Source of the DNA: Candidatus Blautia intestinigallinarum
GTDB taxonomy: Bacteria; Bacillota; Clostridia; Lachnospirales; Lachnospiraceae
Reading direction: 5' to 3'
Assembly (NCBI GenBank): GCA_019112635.1
Contig: DXIX01000006.1
Location: forward strand, 1-64,000
Length of the DNA: 64,000 nt
The position numbers were made by a program, and so were the translations under genes. A model generated the notes under the pieces. That model was not told where the DNA came from. It saw only the letters and a program-made list of their open reading frames with translations, and did no database searches. Of this stretch, positions 33,692 to 42,354 are shown in pieces. Each line of letters opens with the position of its first letter. Position 1 is the first letter of the stretch.

Positions 33692-34536
33692 ATACGTTCT
33701 CCTTTCACAACCATCATCATCACTTTATCCACGGATCCTGCTTCCACCACAATCTTAGGATAATTTTCCAGATAAAACTGTTTCTCCCGAGTCAGGCAGC
33801 TATAACCATAATTCTCTTTCTTCCTATAAAGAAGATACTGTTTCTCAAGATCTCGATATTGTTCCTCACTGACCTTCAGCAGAGCATACTCACTCAGAAG
33901 AACATCCGTCTCTTCATGGAGCACAATCTTTCCCTCCTGAATCAGGTAGAGATCGTCACAGAATCCCTCAAGATCGCTGGAAATATGGGAACTGATCAGA
34001 ATCGACTGTTCTCCCTCTTCCATATACTCTCTCAACATATCCAGGATCTCCTCCCTGGCCACCACATCCAGCCCTGCGGTGGGTTCATCCAAAATCAAAA
34101 ACTTCGGATGATGGGCAAAAGCACAGAGCACTTTCAGCTTCACTCTCATTCCTGTGGAATAATCCCGAATTTTCTTATCCAAAGGCAGTTCAAACCGTCT
34201 GCAGAATTCTAAAAACTCCTGTTCACTGAAGTTTTCATACATTTTTCCCATCACTTTGGATATCTGTCTGGGATTCAGGCCATCATAGAAACCGCTTTCC
34301 GAGAGTACCACACCGACCTGAGCCTTATCCTGCGGCGTCATCTGCCGAACGTCCTTGCCGAACAAAACGATGCGCCCTCCCTCCGGATAAATCAGATTCA
34401 GAATAGACTTAAACGTGGTTGTTTTTCCCGCACCGTTCTGACCAATCAGACCGGTGACACAGCCATCTTTCACCTCCAGAGAACAGTCCAGCTGAAAATT
34501 TGGATACTGTTTTCTCACATTTTCTAATTTCAACAT
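33688..34536 (-). CDS. ABC transporter ATP-binding protein
   Basis: Walker A GQNGAGKTT, a Q-loop region (VLSESGFYDGL, with Glu-Ser rather than a clear Gln), signature YSTGMRVKLKV and Walker B FLILDEPTAGLD are visible over 282 residues. The start was moved to the ATG giving MLKLENV because GGAGG lies 9 nt upstream; an earlier ATG directly abuts that site. The gene partners the downstream permease and follows a GntR regulator, the layout of the ytr-type operon induced by cell-wall antibiotics in Bacillus. Confidence 0.88.
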   Translation of the reverse strand: MLKLENVRKQYPNFQLDCSLEVKDGCVTGLIGQNGAGKTTTFKSILNLIYPEGGRIVLFGKDVRQMTPQDKAQVGVVLSESGFYDGLNPRQISKVMGKMYENFSEQEFLEFCRRFELPLDKKIRDYSTGMRVKLKVLCAFAHHPKFLILDEPTAGLDVVAREEILDMLREYMEEGEQSILISSHISSDLEGFCDDLYLIQEGKIVLHEETDVLLSEYALLKVSEEQYRDLEKQYLLYRKKENYGYSCLTREKQFYLENYPKIVVEAGSVDKVMMMVVKGERI

Positions 34537-34537
34537 T

Positions 34538-34912
34538 TTATTCATCCTCCATGATCAATTGAAACAGTTCGCGAATCTCATCATCTTCCATACCGCTGGT
34601 TCTGGCCTTCCGGATGACCGCCTCCATGTCGGCTTCCACTTCTTTTCTCTGTTCTTCCATCAGCAATTCCTGATTCGTGCTCGCCACAAAACTGCCCTTT
34701 CCATGGACTGTGGTCACAAATCCTTCTTCCTCCAGACGGTCGTAGGCCTTCTTGACCGTCAGGGCACTGATCTTCAATTCCTTGGACAGGCTTCTGACTG
34801 AGGGAAGCATCTGGTGCTCCTGCAGTTCTCCTCCTATAATCAAGGATTTCACCTGCTCCACAATCTGATCATAAATCGGCTGCTGAGAAGTGTTATTGAT
34901 AATTATCTTCAT
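34538..34912 (-). CDS. GntR-family regulator, YtrA type
   Basis: The winged-helix DNA-binding domain is complete (QPIYDQIVEQVKSLI, LPSVRSLSKELKISALTVKKAYDRLEEEGFV, VHGKGSFVA). Only a short helical tail follows, which is the YtrA subfamily build (124 aa). AGGAGG lies 6 nt before the ATG. The -10 and -35 boxes lie just upstream of this start, ruling out a longer N-terminus. It presumably represses its own ABC operon. Confidence 0.92.
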   Translation of the reverse strand: MKIIINNTSQQPIYDQIVEQVKSLIIGGELQEHQMLPSVRSLSKELKISALTVKKAYDRLEEEGFVTTVHGKGSFVASTNQELLMEEQRKEVEADMEAVIRKARTSGMEDDEIRELFQLIMEDE

Positions 34913-34934
34913 CTTCTTCCTCCTGTTTGTAAAC

Positions 34935-34963
34935 AGTATATAACAGTATATAACACTTGTCAA
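34935..34963 (-). promoter_or_regulatory. GntR-ABC operon promoter with repeat operator
   Basis: TTGACA and TATACT are separated by 17 nt. The spacer and -10 region contain two tandem copies of TGTTATATAC (10-bp direct repeat), a likely binding site for the GntR protein that would block polymerase. Confidence 0.72.
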
Positions 34964-34964
34964 C

Positions 34965-35001
34965 TAAAAAAAGTGCTTCGGATCTCCATGTCCGAAGCAC
35001 C
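34965..35001 (-). terminator. Intrinsic terminator of larB
   Basis: GTGCTTCGGA and TCCGAAGCAC flank an 8-nt loop and are followed by seven T on the minus strand. Confidence 0.85.
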
Positions 35002-35006
35002 GCTCT

Positions 35007-35753
35007 CTACTCATGCACTGCCAGACGGTTAATCTGCGTTGCCAGATATCCGGCTCCATAACCATTGTCAATATTCACTGTGGCAATTCCGTTCGCACAG
35101 GAATTAATCATTGTCAGCAGGGCAGACAGTCCGTGAAAATTCGCTCCGTATCCCACAGAAGTAGGAACTGCAATTACCGGCTTATCCACCAGACCTCCCA
35201 GCACACTGGCAAGGGCTCCCTCCATTCCGGCCACCGCCACAATACAGTTGGCGTCCTGGATCACATCCAGCTCTGCCAACAGCCGGTGTATCCCGCTGAC
35301 TCCCACATCATACACTCTCTCAACTCTGGTTCCAAAATATTCTGCTGTCTGGGAAGCTTCTTCCGCCACCGGTATATCCGCAGTTCCGGCTGTACAGACA
35401 GCCACATGGCCGATCCGCTTCTTATCCGGCCTCTCAATCTTGACAATCCTGGAAATCTCATCATACTGCATCTGCGGAAAACGTTCTCTCAAAATCTCAT
35501 ACTGGTGTCTGGACGCCCTGGTTCCAAAGACTTCCTGATTTTTTTCATAAAGTTTCTCTGCGATATGCAAAAGATGTTCGTCCGCCTTACCGCTGCAATA
35601 GATCACTTCCGGGAAACCGGAACGCACCTCCCGGTGGGTATCCAGCTTCGCATATCCCATCTCCTCAAAAGGTTTCTGACGGAAATAATGTTCCGCATCC
35701 CTGATTGATATCTCCCCGTTTTTTACTTTCTCCAATACTTCACGAGTCTCCAT
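35007..35753 (-). CDS. larB: LarB, nickel-pincer cofactor biosynthesis carboxylase
   Basis: LarB carboxylates and hydrolyses nicotinic acid adenine dinucleotide, the first step towards the nickel-pincer nucleotide of lactate racemase-like enzymes. The C-terminal PurE-like domain shows CTAGTADIPVAEEA, YDVGVSGIHRLL, VAGMEGALASVLGG and PTSVGYGANFHGLSALLTMINSCA. The ATG giving METREVLEK is chosen because AAGGAG precedes it. Partner genes larC and larE, and any racemase, are absent from this window, so the pathway must be completed elsewhere if functional. Confidence 0.93.
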   Translation of the reverse strand: METREVLEKVKNGEISIRDAEHYFRQKPFEEMGYAKLDTHREVRSGFPEVIYCSGKADEHLLHIAEKLYEKNQEVFGTRASRHQYEILRERFPQMQYDEISRIVKIERPDKKRIGHVAVCTAGTADIPVAEEASQTAEYFGTRVERVYDVGVSGIHRLLAELDVIQDANCIVAVAGMEGALASVLGGLVDKPVIAVPTSVGYGANFHGLSALLTMINSCANGIATVNIDNGYGAGYLATQINRLAVHE

Positions 35754-35851
35754 CTCACACTGCTCTCCTTTATCTTGTCGGTCCAATCATTTTCTGATCA
35801 CAGAATAGCACCTGGAGTCTGCTCCAAGTCAAGACGTCTGCAGAATCTTTT

Positions 35852-36247
35852 TTATTTCTTCAGACTCCCTTCGTCAAAAGCCAGAGGGAGCAGTTCCTGT
35901 ATCGTAGTCACCCGCTCCTGCTGACTGCTGCGCAGATAGATCGGTGTATCTTCGCACAGCAGCTCTCCCAGTACCTGTCTGCAGGCACCGCATGGGGTAA
36001 CCAGCGCTTTCCCGTCACTTACAATGGCCAGTGCCTCAATATCATCTCTGCGATATCCCAGAGAATAAGCCGCATAAACGGCATTGCGTTCCGCGCACAT
36101 GCTGGAACCATAGGCTGCATTTTCCACATTCGCCCCCGGAATGTATCTTCCGTCTTTTAACTTCACACAAGCTCCCACATGGTATTGGGAGTAAGGCGCA
36201 TAAGCGTGCTCCATCGCCTTATAAGCTTCTTCCAGAATTTTTCTCAT
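35852..36247 (-). CDS. cdd: Cytidine deaminase
   Basis: Cdd converts cytidine/deoxycytidine to uridine/deoxyuridine. The zinc site is formed by Cys-Ala-Glu in [11 protein letters not shown] (catalytic Glu) and PCGACRQ (two Cys). The length of 131 matches the homotetrameric Bacillus-type enzyme. The start overlaps the udp stop by 4 nt, so the two salvage enzymes are co-expressed and act in sequence. Confidence 0.95.
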   Translation of the reverse strand: MRKILEEAYKAMEHAYAPYSQYHVGACVKLKDGRYIPGANVENAAYGSSMCAERNAVYAAYSLGYRRDDIEALAIVSDGKALVTPCGACRQVLGELLCEDTPIYLRSSQQERVTTIQELLPLAFDEGSLKK

Positions 36248-37029
36248 CTTCTCTTCCCTTCTTCTCTCTGTGATGCAATCAGAAGGCGAATTGCCTTCAC
36301 CGCCGTCTGAATTGCCCGGTCAGTGTCGTGGACAACCGGATTGGGAAGGCCTTTCTTCTCCCGCTCCTGATTCGCCATTGTCAAAAAGACGGCACCGCAC
36401 CGCACTCCCAGGGCGGCTCCCACAGTGAACAGAGCTGCCCCTTCCATCTCCGAAGCCAGACATCCCAGTTTTTTCCAGGCTTCCCATTTCGCCATCAGTT
36501 CATAGCCCACCGGACTTTTCTCCGGAGAATGCTGGCCATAAAAGGAATCTTTACTCTGTGCCACTCCCACATGGAAAGGAAATTCCAGCTCTCTGGCCGC
36601 CTGAACCAGGGCAGACACCACCTGGTAATCTGCCACCGCTGGAAATTCAATCGGCGCATATTCTCTGCTGGTCCCCTCCATACGGATGGAGCCTGTGGCA
36701 ATCACACAATCTCCGCTTTGGACACAGATTTGCATACCGCCGCAGGTTCCCACCCGTATGAAGGTATCCGCTCCTATCTGCGCCAGTTCTTCCACTGCAA
36801 TTGCCGTGGAAGGCCCTCCGATTCCCGTGGATGTCACACTGACTTTCTCCCCGTCCAGCATTCCTGTGTAAGTGACAAATTCCCGGTTATCTGCGACAAA
36901 ATGTGCATCATCAAAATACTCTGCAATTTTTCTGCAGCGCTTGGGATCTCCCGGCAAAATCACATAGCGCCCCACATCACCTTCCCGCAGCCCAATGTGG
37001 TACTGCATTCCTTCTTCCGCATACTTCAT
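36244..37029 (-). CDS. udp: Uridine phosphorylase
   Basis: This enzyme phosphorolyses uridine to uracil and ribose 1-phosphate. [11 protein letters not shown] binds phosphate, RVGTCGGMQ is the PNP/UDP family signature and [11 protein letters not shown] the nucleoside-binding loop. The ATG giving [14 protein letters not shown] fits the family N-terminus and follows GAGGTG; an upstream extension would run into the acetyltransferase gene. The purine counterpart is less likely given the cdd partner. Confidence 0.9.
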   Translation of the reverse strand: MKYAEEGMQYHIGLREGDVGRYVILPGDPKRCRKIAEYFDDAHFVADNREFVTYTGMLDGEKVSVTSTGIGGPSTAIAVEELAQIGADTFIRVGTCGGMQICVQSGDCVIATGSIRMEGTSREYAPIEFPAVADYQVVSALVQAARELEFPFHVGVAQSKDSFYGQHSPEKSPVGYELMAKWEAWKKLGCLASEMEGAALFTVGAALGVRCGAVFLTMANQEREKKGLPNPVVHDTDRAIQTAVKAIRLLIASQREEGKRR

Positions 37030-37042
37030 CGTTATCACCTCT

Positions 37043-37552
37043 CTAATAGACCGTATTCCTGTGCGGGTCATCGAATCGCAGACGCATGTCATACCATACC
37101 GCATTGCCATGGACAGAAGCAGAAAGTCCCTCGTCTTGATATCCAAATCTCTCATAAAAAGGAATCAGCTCTTTTTTACAGGTCAGGATACATCCCTTTC
37201 TCCCCTGTGCCTTCGCATCTGCGATCACCTGCTCCATAAGCATGGACGCATATCCATTTTCCCGATATTCAGGCAATGTATTCACTCCGAAGATAGCCTG
37301 CCAGTCTCCATCTTCCTCATGAAGCTGCGCATTTTCAAGCATCTCATCCCGGATCGTCTCCTCGTTTGTCACCATCCCATTGATAAACGCAAGGATCTTG
37401 CCCTCCTGCTCCAAGAGCCAGAAATGATCCGGATAAACACTCAGCCTTTCTTCAAAATTTTCCATTGTCGCCGCCTCAGCCGGCGGAAAACACTTTGCTT
37501 CTACTTTTGCGATCTCTTTTAAATCCTTTTTCATTGCTGTTCTGATCTTCAT
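37043..37552 (-). CDS. GNAT-family N-acetyltransferase
   Basis: The GNAT acetyl-CoA loop appears as [22 protein letters not shown] (about 90-110) and the fold continues to [10 protein letters not shown]. The start at [10 protein letters not shown] follows GGAG with 6-nt spacing. It lies 11 nt after the histidine kinase gene, so it shares its transcript. The substrate is unknown. Confidence 0.85.
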   Translation of the reverse strand: MKIRTAMKKDLKEIAKVEAKCFPPAEAATMENFEERLSVYPDHFWLLEQEGKILAFINGMVTNEETIRDEMLENAQLHEEDGDWQAIFGVNTLPEYRENGYASMLMEQVIADAKAQGRKGCILTCKKELIPFYERFGYQDEGLSASVHGNAVWYDMRLRFDDPHRNTVY

Positions 37553-37563
37553 AATAATCTCCA

Positions 37564-38934
37564 TCAATCTTTATTTTGAACCGGTATGCAGATATAAATC
37601 CGATGTCCTTCTTCAATGCGAATCTCCCCCTGATGCGCGTTGACAATCTGTTTTACAATCCGCAGTCCCATCACATGGCAGGAAGGCTCCTCCCCGCCGT
37701 CATTGATATAATCGCAGATTTCTCTGGGAATCCCTACTCCTGTATCTGTCACTGTGATCACCATCTGATCCTTTGCACATTTTGCTTCCACCTGGATACC
37801 ACATCCCTCTTCGTTGTGACGCACTGCATTTCCAATCACATTCTGAAACACTCGCTTCATCAGCCGCTCGTCCATCTCTGTCTGCAGTTTTTCAAACTCT
37901 CCAGAAATCACGACCTGAAACGGATATTTCTCCTCATCCATCGCCACAGAATTTAGAATATCTGCAATCACCTGCCTTAAAATTTTCGCAGGCTGGACCT
38001 GGGTCATCCGAAGGGGCTGCATATGATACTCCAATTTGGATGTAAGATTCAGGTCTTCAATCAAATCCCGGATCTTTATGCTCTCTCTTCGGATCAAAGC
38101 CGCCTCGGCACGGATCTGTTCGTCTGTCTCTGCTTTTTCTTCCAGCAGATTGGAGTATCCCAATACCAGAGACAGGGGAGTCCGGATATCATGAGATACC
38201 CCGCTGATCCACTGGGTCCTGGCCTCATCTCTTTGATTCAGCATCTCCATCTGCTTTTTCAGACGGTCAGAAGTCTGATTGATACTGCGGGCCACCTCAC
38301 CCATACTGCCTTTTTCAGACAGCAGGACTTCTTTTCCTGCCGCCAGATTCTCAATTGCTCTGGTGAAAACTTTCACCTTCCGGTAAGAGCGGTACCCCAT
38401 CAGTATAATCACCAGAAAAGTCAATCCCAGAAAGGTGAAAAATGAAAATGTAATTAGATGAAAAATTCCATGGATGGCTCCCTGATCCTGCCAGAAATTA
38501 TACCGCCAGATGCTGTCCCTCGGGTATGCAGCCACCAGCAGATCATCTCCCTGCTTCCATGTCATAATGGGATACTCATCCAGATACCATTTGGACAGAA
38601 CAGATACCTCCGCCACGGTATAATCGTGGTTCAGATGAGACGGAAGCTGATAATCCCAGATCACTTCCCCGTTCTCATTCAGAATCATGGCAAAGGAAAG
38701 TCCTGCCTGTCTGGCCATCTCTTCCAGCTCCCGGGGATTCTCCACCTGGTTTTTCCCATTCGTCGCCACCTTCTCCCCCATCTCCCGAATGTTGCTCTCA
38801 TATCTGCTGGAACCCTCATCATATACTTTCTGAATAATGCCACTGGTGACAATCATCTCCACAATCAGAAAGAAGAACACCAGCCCTATGATTCCTCCAA
38901 TATACTTCAGGTAAATTTTAATTAAGCTCCTCAT
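37564..38934 (-). CDS. Sensor histidine kinase of a lantibiotic/envelope two-component system
   Basis: Two transmembrane helices (about 13-33 and 168-190) flank an extracytoplasmic sensor of about 130 residues. HAMP is followed by HisKA with GVSHDIRTPLS (phospho-acceptor His) and HATPase with NVIGNAVRHN, DTGVGIP and a short G2 box. The architecture (456 aa, medium sensor) and the neighbouring LanFEG genes resemble kinases that sense cationic antimicrobial peptides, such as CprK of Clostridioides difficile. The ligand is inferred from context. Confidence 0.9.
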   Translation of the reverse strand: MRSLIKIYLKYIGGIIGLVFFFLIVEMIVTSGIIQKVYDEGSSRYESNIREMGEKVATNGKNQVENPRELEEMARQAGLSFAMILNENGEVIWDYQLPSHLNHDYTVAEVSVLSKWYLDEYPIMTWKQGDDLLVAAYPRDSIWRYNFWQDQGAIHGIFHLITFSFFTFLGLTFLVIILMGYRSYRKVKVFTRAIENLAAGKEVLLSEKGSMGEVARSINQTSDRLKKQMEMLNQRDEARTQWISGVSHDIRTPLSLVLGYSNLLEEKAETDEQIRAEAALIRRESIKIRDLIEDLNLTSKLEYHMQPLRMTQVQPAKILRQVIADILNSVAMDEEKYPFQVVISGEFEKLQTEMDERLMKRVFQNVIGNAVRHNEEGCGIQVEAKCAKDQMVITVTDTGVGIPREICDYINDGGEEPSCHVMGLRIVKQIVNAHQGEIRIEEGHRIYICIPVQNKD

Positions 38935-38953
38935 ATCTTCCTTTTATTTCCAT

Positions 38954-39664
38954 TCATTCCTTTTCCAGCCGGTATCCCAGTCCCTTGACCGTGATCAAAT
39001 ATCTGGGTTTGGATGGATTCTCCTCAATTTTTTCCCGCAGTTTTCGGATATGCACCATCAACGTATTCTCATAGCCATAATAGTTTTCTCCCCAGACAGA
39101 TTCCGAGAGAAAGTCAAAAGTCAATATCCGCCCCCGATTCTCCAGAAACAGTTTCAAAAGCTGAAACTCTTTATTGGTCAGATTCACTTCCCGCACTTTT
39201 TCCTCCTCAGGAATTCTCACCATTCCCGCGGCCAGATCCACTTCCCGGTCTCCGATCTGATATCTTAATTTCTCCCAGGTATCCTGCCCATGATAAGTCC
39301 TCCTGAGAATCGCTGCCACACGCAGGGTAAGCTCCTTGGGAAGAAATGGTTTCGTCATATAATCATCCGCCCCGAGCCCCAGACCGGTAATACGATCTTC
39401 ATTTCCATCTCTGGCTGACAAAAACAATACTGGAATATCTATCTGGCTTTGTATTCTCTGAAAGAAAGAAAAGCCGTCCTCACCTGGAAAATTCACATCC
39501 AAAATCATCAGATCCGGCTTTGTCTGACCGATCATTTTCTCCGCTTCCTGGCAGCTGTAGGCAACCCGGATATTCTCATACCCTTCTTCCTTAAGGATCC
39601 GTTTTAACATGCCGCACAACTCTTTATTGTCATCTGCAATCAAAATTTTCGCCTGCTCAACCAT
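38954..39664 (-). CDS. OmpR-family response regulator
   Basis: The receiver domain has IADDN (acidic pair), the phospho-acceptor Asp in LMILDVNFPGEDG, Ser in FLSARDG and Lys in MTKPF. The C-terminal winged helix ends with NTLMVHIRKLREKI and LITVKGLGYRLE. The ATG giving MVEQAKILIADD follows GAGGTG; a longer N-terminus is unlikely. It pairs with the kinase 19 nt downstream and probably activates the divergent ABC operon through TTAAGG repeats. Confidence 0.95.
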   Translation of the reverse strand: MVEQAKILIADDNKELCGMLKRILKEEGYENIRVAYSCQEAEKMIGQTKPDLMILDVNFPGEDGFSFFQRIQSQIDIPVLFLSARDGNEDRITGLGLGADDYMTKPFLPKELTLRVAAILRRTYHGQDTWEKLRYQIGDREVDLAAGMVRIPEEEKVREVNLTNKEFQLLKLFLENRGRILTFDFLSESVWGENYYGYENTLMVHIRKLREKIEENPSKPRYLITVKGLGYRLEKE

Positions 39665-39728
39665 GCCTTTTGTCACCTCGTTCCTATTATAATACATTTT
39701 CCCATAACCCAAAATCCTTTTCTCATAT

Positions 39729-39782
39729 TTAAGGGAAATTTAAGGTGAGCATCAGGATGAGTTAAGGAGCATCCCCTATAAT
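39729..39782 (+). promoter_or_regulatory. LanFEG promoter with four 11-bp-spaced regulator repeats
   Basis: TTAAGG occurs at 39729, 39740 and 39762, with a degenerate copy ATCAGG at 39751, an exact 11-bp period. A perfect TATAAT lies at 39777-39782, 9 nt after the last repeat, and no good -35 box is present. This is the layout of an OmpR-type activated promoter with the regulator replacing -35 contacts. Confidence 0.72.
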
Positions 39783-39816
39783 AACATTCAGAAAGCAATC
39801 AAAGGAGGAATCAATC

Positions 39817-40752
39817 ATGTCAGAATATATTATTGAGACAAAAAATCTTACAAAACTTTTTCACGGCAAACCCGCCGTCAACCAGATTCATCTTAGGGTT
39901 CCCCAAAATTCCATCTATGGTTTCCTGGGGCCAAACGGAGCCGGAAAAAGCACCACCATGAAAATGCTCCTTGGTCTCTCCTCACCGGACCGGGGCTCTA
40001 TGCGGATCTTTGGCCAGGAAATGAATCGCGCCAACCGCATTCGCATTCTCTCCCGGATGGGATCACTGATCGAGTCCCCTTCCTACTATGGAAATCTGAC
40101 CGGTTACGAGAATCTGAAAATCTCCTGCACTCTGAGAAATCTCCCTCTCTCAGAAATCGATGAAGTCTTAAAAATTGTGAGGCTGGATGGGCAGAAAAAC
40201 AAAAAAACATCCCATTACTCCCTGGGAATGAAACAACGCCTCGGAATCGCCAACGCTCTGCTGGGAAAACCCAAACTTCTTCTCCTGGATGAACCCACCA
40301 ACGGCCTGGACCCTGCCGGTATCCATGAGATGCGCCAGCTGATTAAGAGTCTTCCTGAAAAATATGGAATCACGCTTATGGTGTCCAGCCACCTTCTCGC
40401 CGAAGTCGAACAGATTGCCGATCAAGTGGGGATCATCGTAAAGGGAAACATCATCTACCAGGATTCCCTTTACGATCTTCAATCCAAGAACCAGCGTCAA
40501 ATCCTTCTTCGTACTTCCAATGATCTGAAATCCTATCAGATATTGATTCCGGCATACGAAAGCCTCGGGCAGATCCATTCCATCCAGCAGACCCAGGAAG
40601 GGCTGCTGCTTCCCTATGAGAGTGATCAAACTCTCGGAAGACATCTCCGCCTGCTCTTCGATCATGGAATTGACCTCTATCGGGTTGAAGAACATTGTGG
40701 AAATCTGGAAGATATCTATCTGCAGATGGTAGAAAAGGAGGCGAGCTTGTGA
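39817..40752 (+). CDS. Lantibiotic-immunity type ABC transporter ATPase (LanF-like)
   Basis: The ATPase has Walker A GPNGAGKST, signature YSLGMKQRLGIANALLG and Walker B LLLLDEPTNGLD. The position of the Q-loop reads MGSLIESPSYYGNLTGYENL, with Glu in place of Gln; this E-loop is a recognised mark of LanF immunity ATPases. The length is 311 residues. It begins the three-gene operon and should power expulsion of lantibiotic-like peptides from the membrane. No bacteriocin structural gene is nearby, so this is resistance rather than self-immunity. Confidence 0.9.
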   Translation: MSEYIIETKNLTKLFHGKPAVNQIHLRVPQNSIYGFLGPNGAGKSTTMKMLLGLSSPDRGSMRIFGQEMNRANRIRILSRMGSLIESPSYYGNLTGYENLKISCTLRNLPLSEIDEVLKIVRLDGQKNKKTSHYSLGMKQRLGIANALLGKPKLLLLDEPTNGLDPAGIHEMRQLIKSLPEKYGITLMVSSHLLAEVEQIADQVGIIVKGNIIYQDSLYDLQSKNQRQILLRTSNDLKSYQILIPAYESLGQIHSIQQTQEGLLLPYESDQTLGRHLRLLFDHGIDLYRVEEHCGNLEDIYLQMVEKEASL

Positions 40753-41501
40753 TGAAAAATTTAAAAACGGAATTTCAGAAACTGCGCCGCCGTCATCTCT
40801 GGCTGATTTTTGCTGCCGACCTATTCGTCACTTTTTTATGGGTTCTCTATGTTTTTCATGATTTGAATCTGGACAGAATCAATGAGACCACTGGAATGCT
40901 CGGCACAAATCTGCTGCTGATCAACACCATCCTCACACCTCTTCTGCTGGCAGTGACTGCCAGCCGCATGTGTGATATTGAACAGGCCGGCAATACCTAT
41001 ACCTGGATTTTTACCATGCAATTGCCGGAAACTTTTTTGGCAAGCAAGCTGATGGCCGGCGGCATCCACATTTTGATTTTTGATCTGCACCAGACTATTT
41101 TCTATGTGGCCCTGAATCAGACATATACGCCGGGATGGAATTTTCATTACCTGGAATTTTTCATCACAGTATTCCCCGTCCACCTTTTCTTGTTTCTGCT
41201 GCAGCTGCTTTTGTCCCTGCGCTTTGAGAATCAGCTTCTGCCCTTGTTCATCAGCATAGGCGGAACTTTTATCGGGCTGTTCTCCTGGTTTCTGAATCAG
41301 ATTCCATTGCGTTACATCCAGCCCTGGGGCTATTTCGCAGTCTTGTGCAACATCGGCATGAATTACAACAGCACCACCCGTTATTCTTACTATTATTTCA
41401 CCTCTTATCCCCTGGTATGGCTGCTCGTCCTACTCGCTGCCATCATCCTGCTGTACGCCATCGGAAAGAAATTGTTTGTGAGACAGATCGCAAAAGTATA
41501 A
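40752..41501 (+). CDS. LanE-like ABC permease
   Basis: The 249-residue protein has six hydrophobic helices and the typical immunity-permease start (MKNLKTEFQKLRRRHLWLI). Its ATG overlaps the ATPase stop by one base. It resembles MutE/EpiE/CprB permeases of the LanFEG class. Forms a heteromeric channel with the next protein. Confidence 0.85.
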   Translation: MKNLKTEFQKLRRRHLWLIFAADLFVTFLWVLYVFHDLNLDRINETTGMLGTNLLLINTILTPLLLAVTASRMCDIEQAGNTYTWIFTMQLPETFLASKLMAGGIHILIFDLHQTIFYVALNQTYTPGWNFHYLEFFITVFPVHLFLFLLQLLLSLRFENQLLPLFISIGGTFIGLFSWFLNQIPLRYIQPWGYFAVLCNIGMNYNSTTRYSYYYFTSYPLVWLLVLLAAIILLYAIGKKLFVRQIAKV

Positions 41502-41514
41502 GGAGGAACCAACT

Positions 41515-42240
41515 ATGTTAATCAAAGCAATCAATTGTGAACGAATCAAGTGCAAAAACACTCTGATCTGGCCGGCTTTCTTTCTCATTCCCATTATTCC
41601 CACCGTCATGGGAGCCGGCAACTATCTGAACAACATCGGGATCCTGAAATCAGAATGGTACTCTCTGTGGACGCAGATCAGCCTGTTCTACTCCAATTTT
41701 TTCTTCCCTCCTCTGATCGGTGTCTACTGTGCTTTTCTCTGGCGGTTCGAGAACTTTCACTCCTGCAGACACACCCTGATGACCCAGCCGGTAAAGCTGT
41801 CCACCATCTACTGTTCCAAATACTGCATGGTCTGCGCCATCACCGTCCTGACCCAGCTGTGGTTCACCGTTCTCTATCTGGTTTCCGGAAAAATCGTCGG
41901 CCTTCCCGGACTCCCTCCCACAGATATCTGCGGCTGGATTGTGCGCGGAACCATCGGAGGTTTTGTCATTGCCACCGTTCAATATCTGGTCGCCTCCGTG
42001 ATTCGGAACTTTGCCATTCCCATTGCAGTGGGATTGTTCGGAGGAATCTCCGGACTTCTCATCTCCAATACATCCGCCGGCATCTACTGGCCCTACTCCT
42101 TAATGCTGCTGGGAATGAACTCAAACAAATACGACGATATGCTGAGCAGCCAGCTTCCCTTGTTTTTCTTCTTCTCCATTTTTTACATTCTTCTGTTCCT
42201 CCTGCTGGGAATCTGGATGCTGGGAAAAAACGAATCCTGA
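41515..42240 (+). CDS. LanG-like ABC permease
   Basis: A second six-helix permease (241 aa) begins MLIKAINCERIKCKNTLIW, parallel to its partner, and has AGGAGG 9 nt before the ATG. Order F-E-G and sizes match LanFEG/CprABC systems. Confidence 0.85.
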   Translation: MLIKAINCERIKCKNTLIWPAFFLIPIIPTVMGAGNYLNNIGILKSEWYSLWTQISLFYSNFFFPPLIGVYCAFLWRFENFHSCRHTLMTQPVKLSTIYCSKYCMVCAITVLTQLWFTVLYLVSGKIVGLPGLPPTDICGWIVRGTIGGFVIATVQYLVASVIRNFAIPIAVGLFGGISGLLISNTSAGIYWPYSLMLLGMNSNKYDDMLSSQLPLFFFFSIFYILLFLLLGIWMLGKNES

Positions 42241-42267
42241 TTTTTCCCCAGATCTTCCCGGACGTGG

Positions 42268-42304
42268 AAAAAGGTAGATTTCCAAAAAAGAAATCTACCT
42301 TTTT
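42268..42304. terminator. Bidirectional terminator after lanFEG
   Basis: AAAAAGGTAGATTT and AAATCTACCTTTTT are perfect 14-bp arms between the convergent permease and symporter genes. Confidence 0.85.
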
Positions 42305-42354
42305 CTATAGTTAAAAAATTCAGGGCACTTTTTATATCTTCCATATTAATGGAA

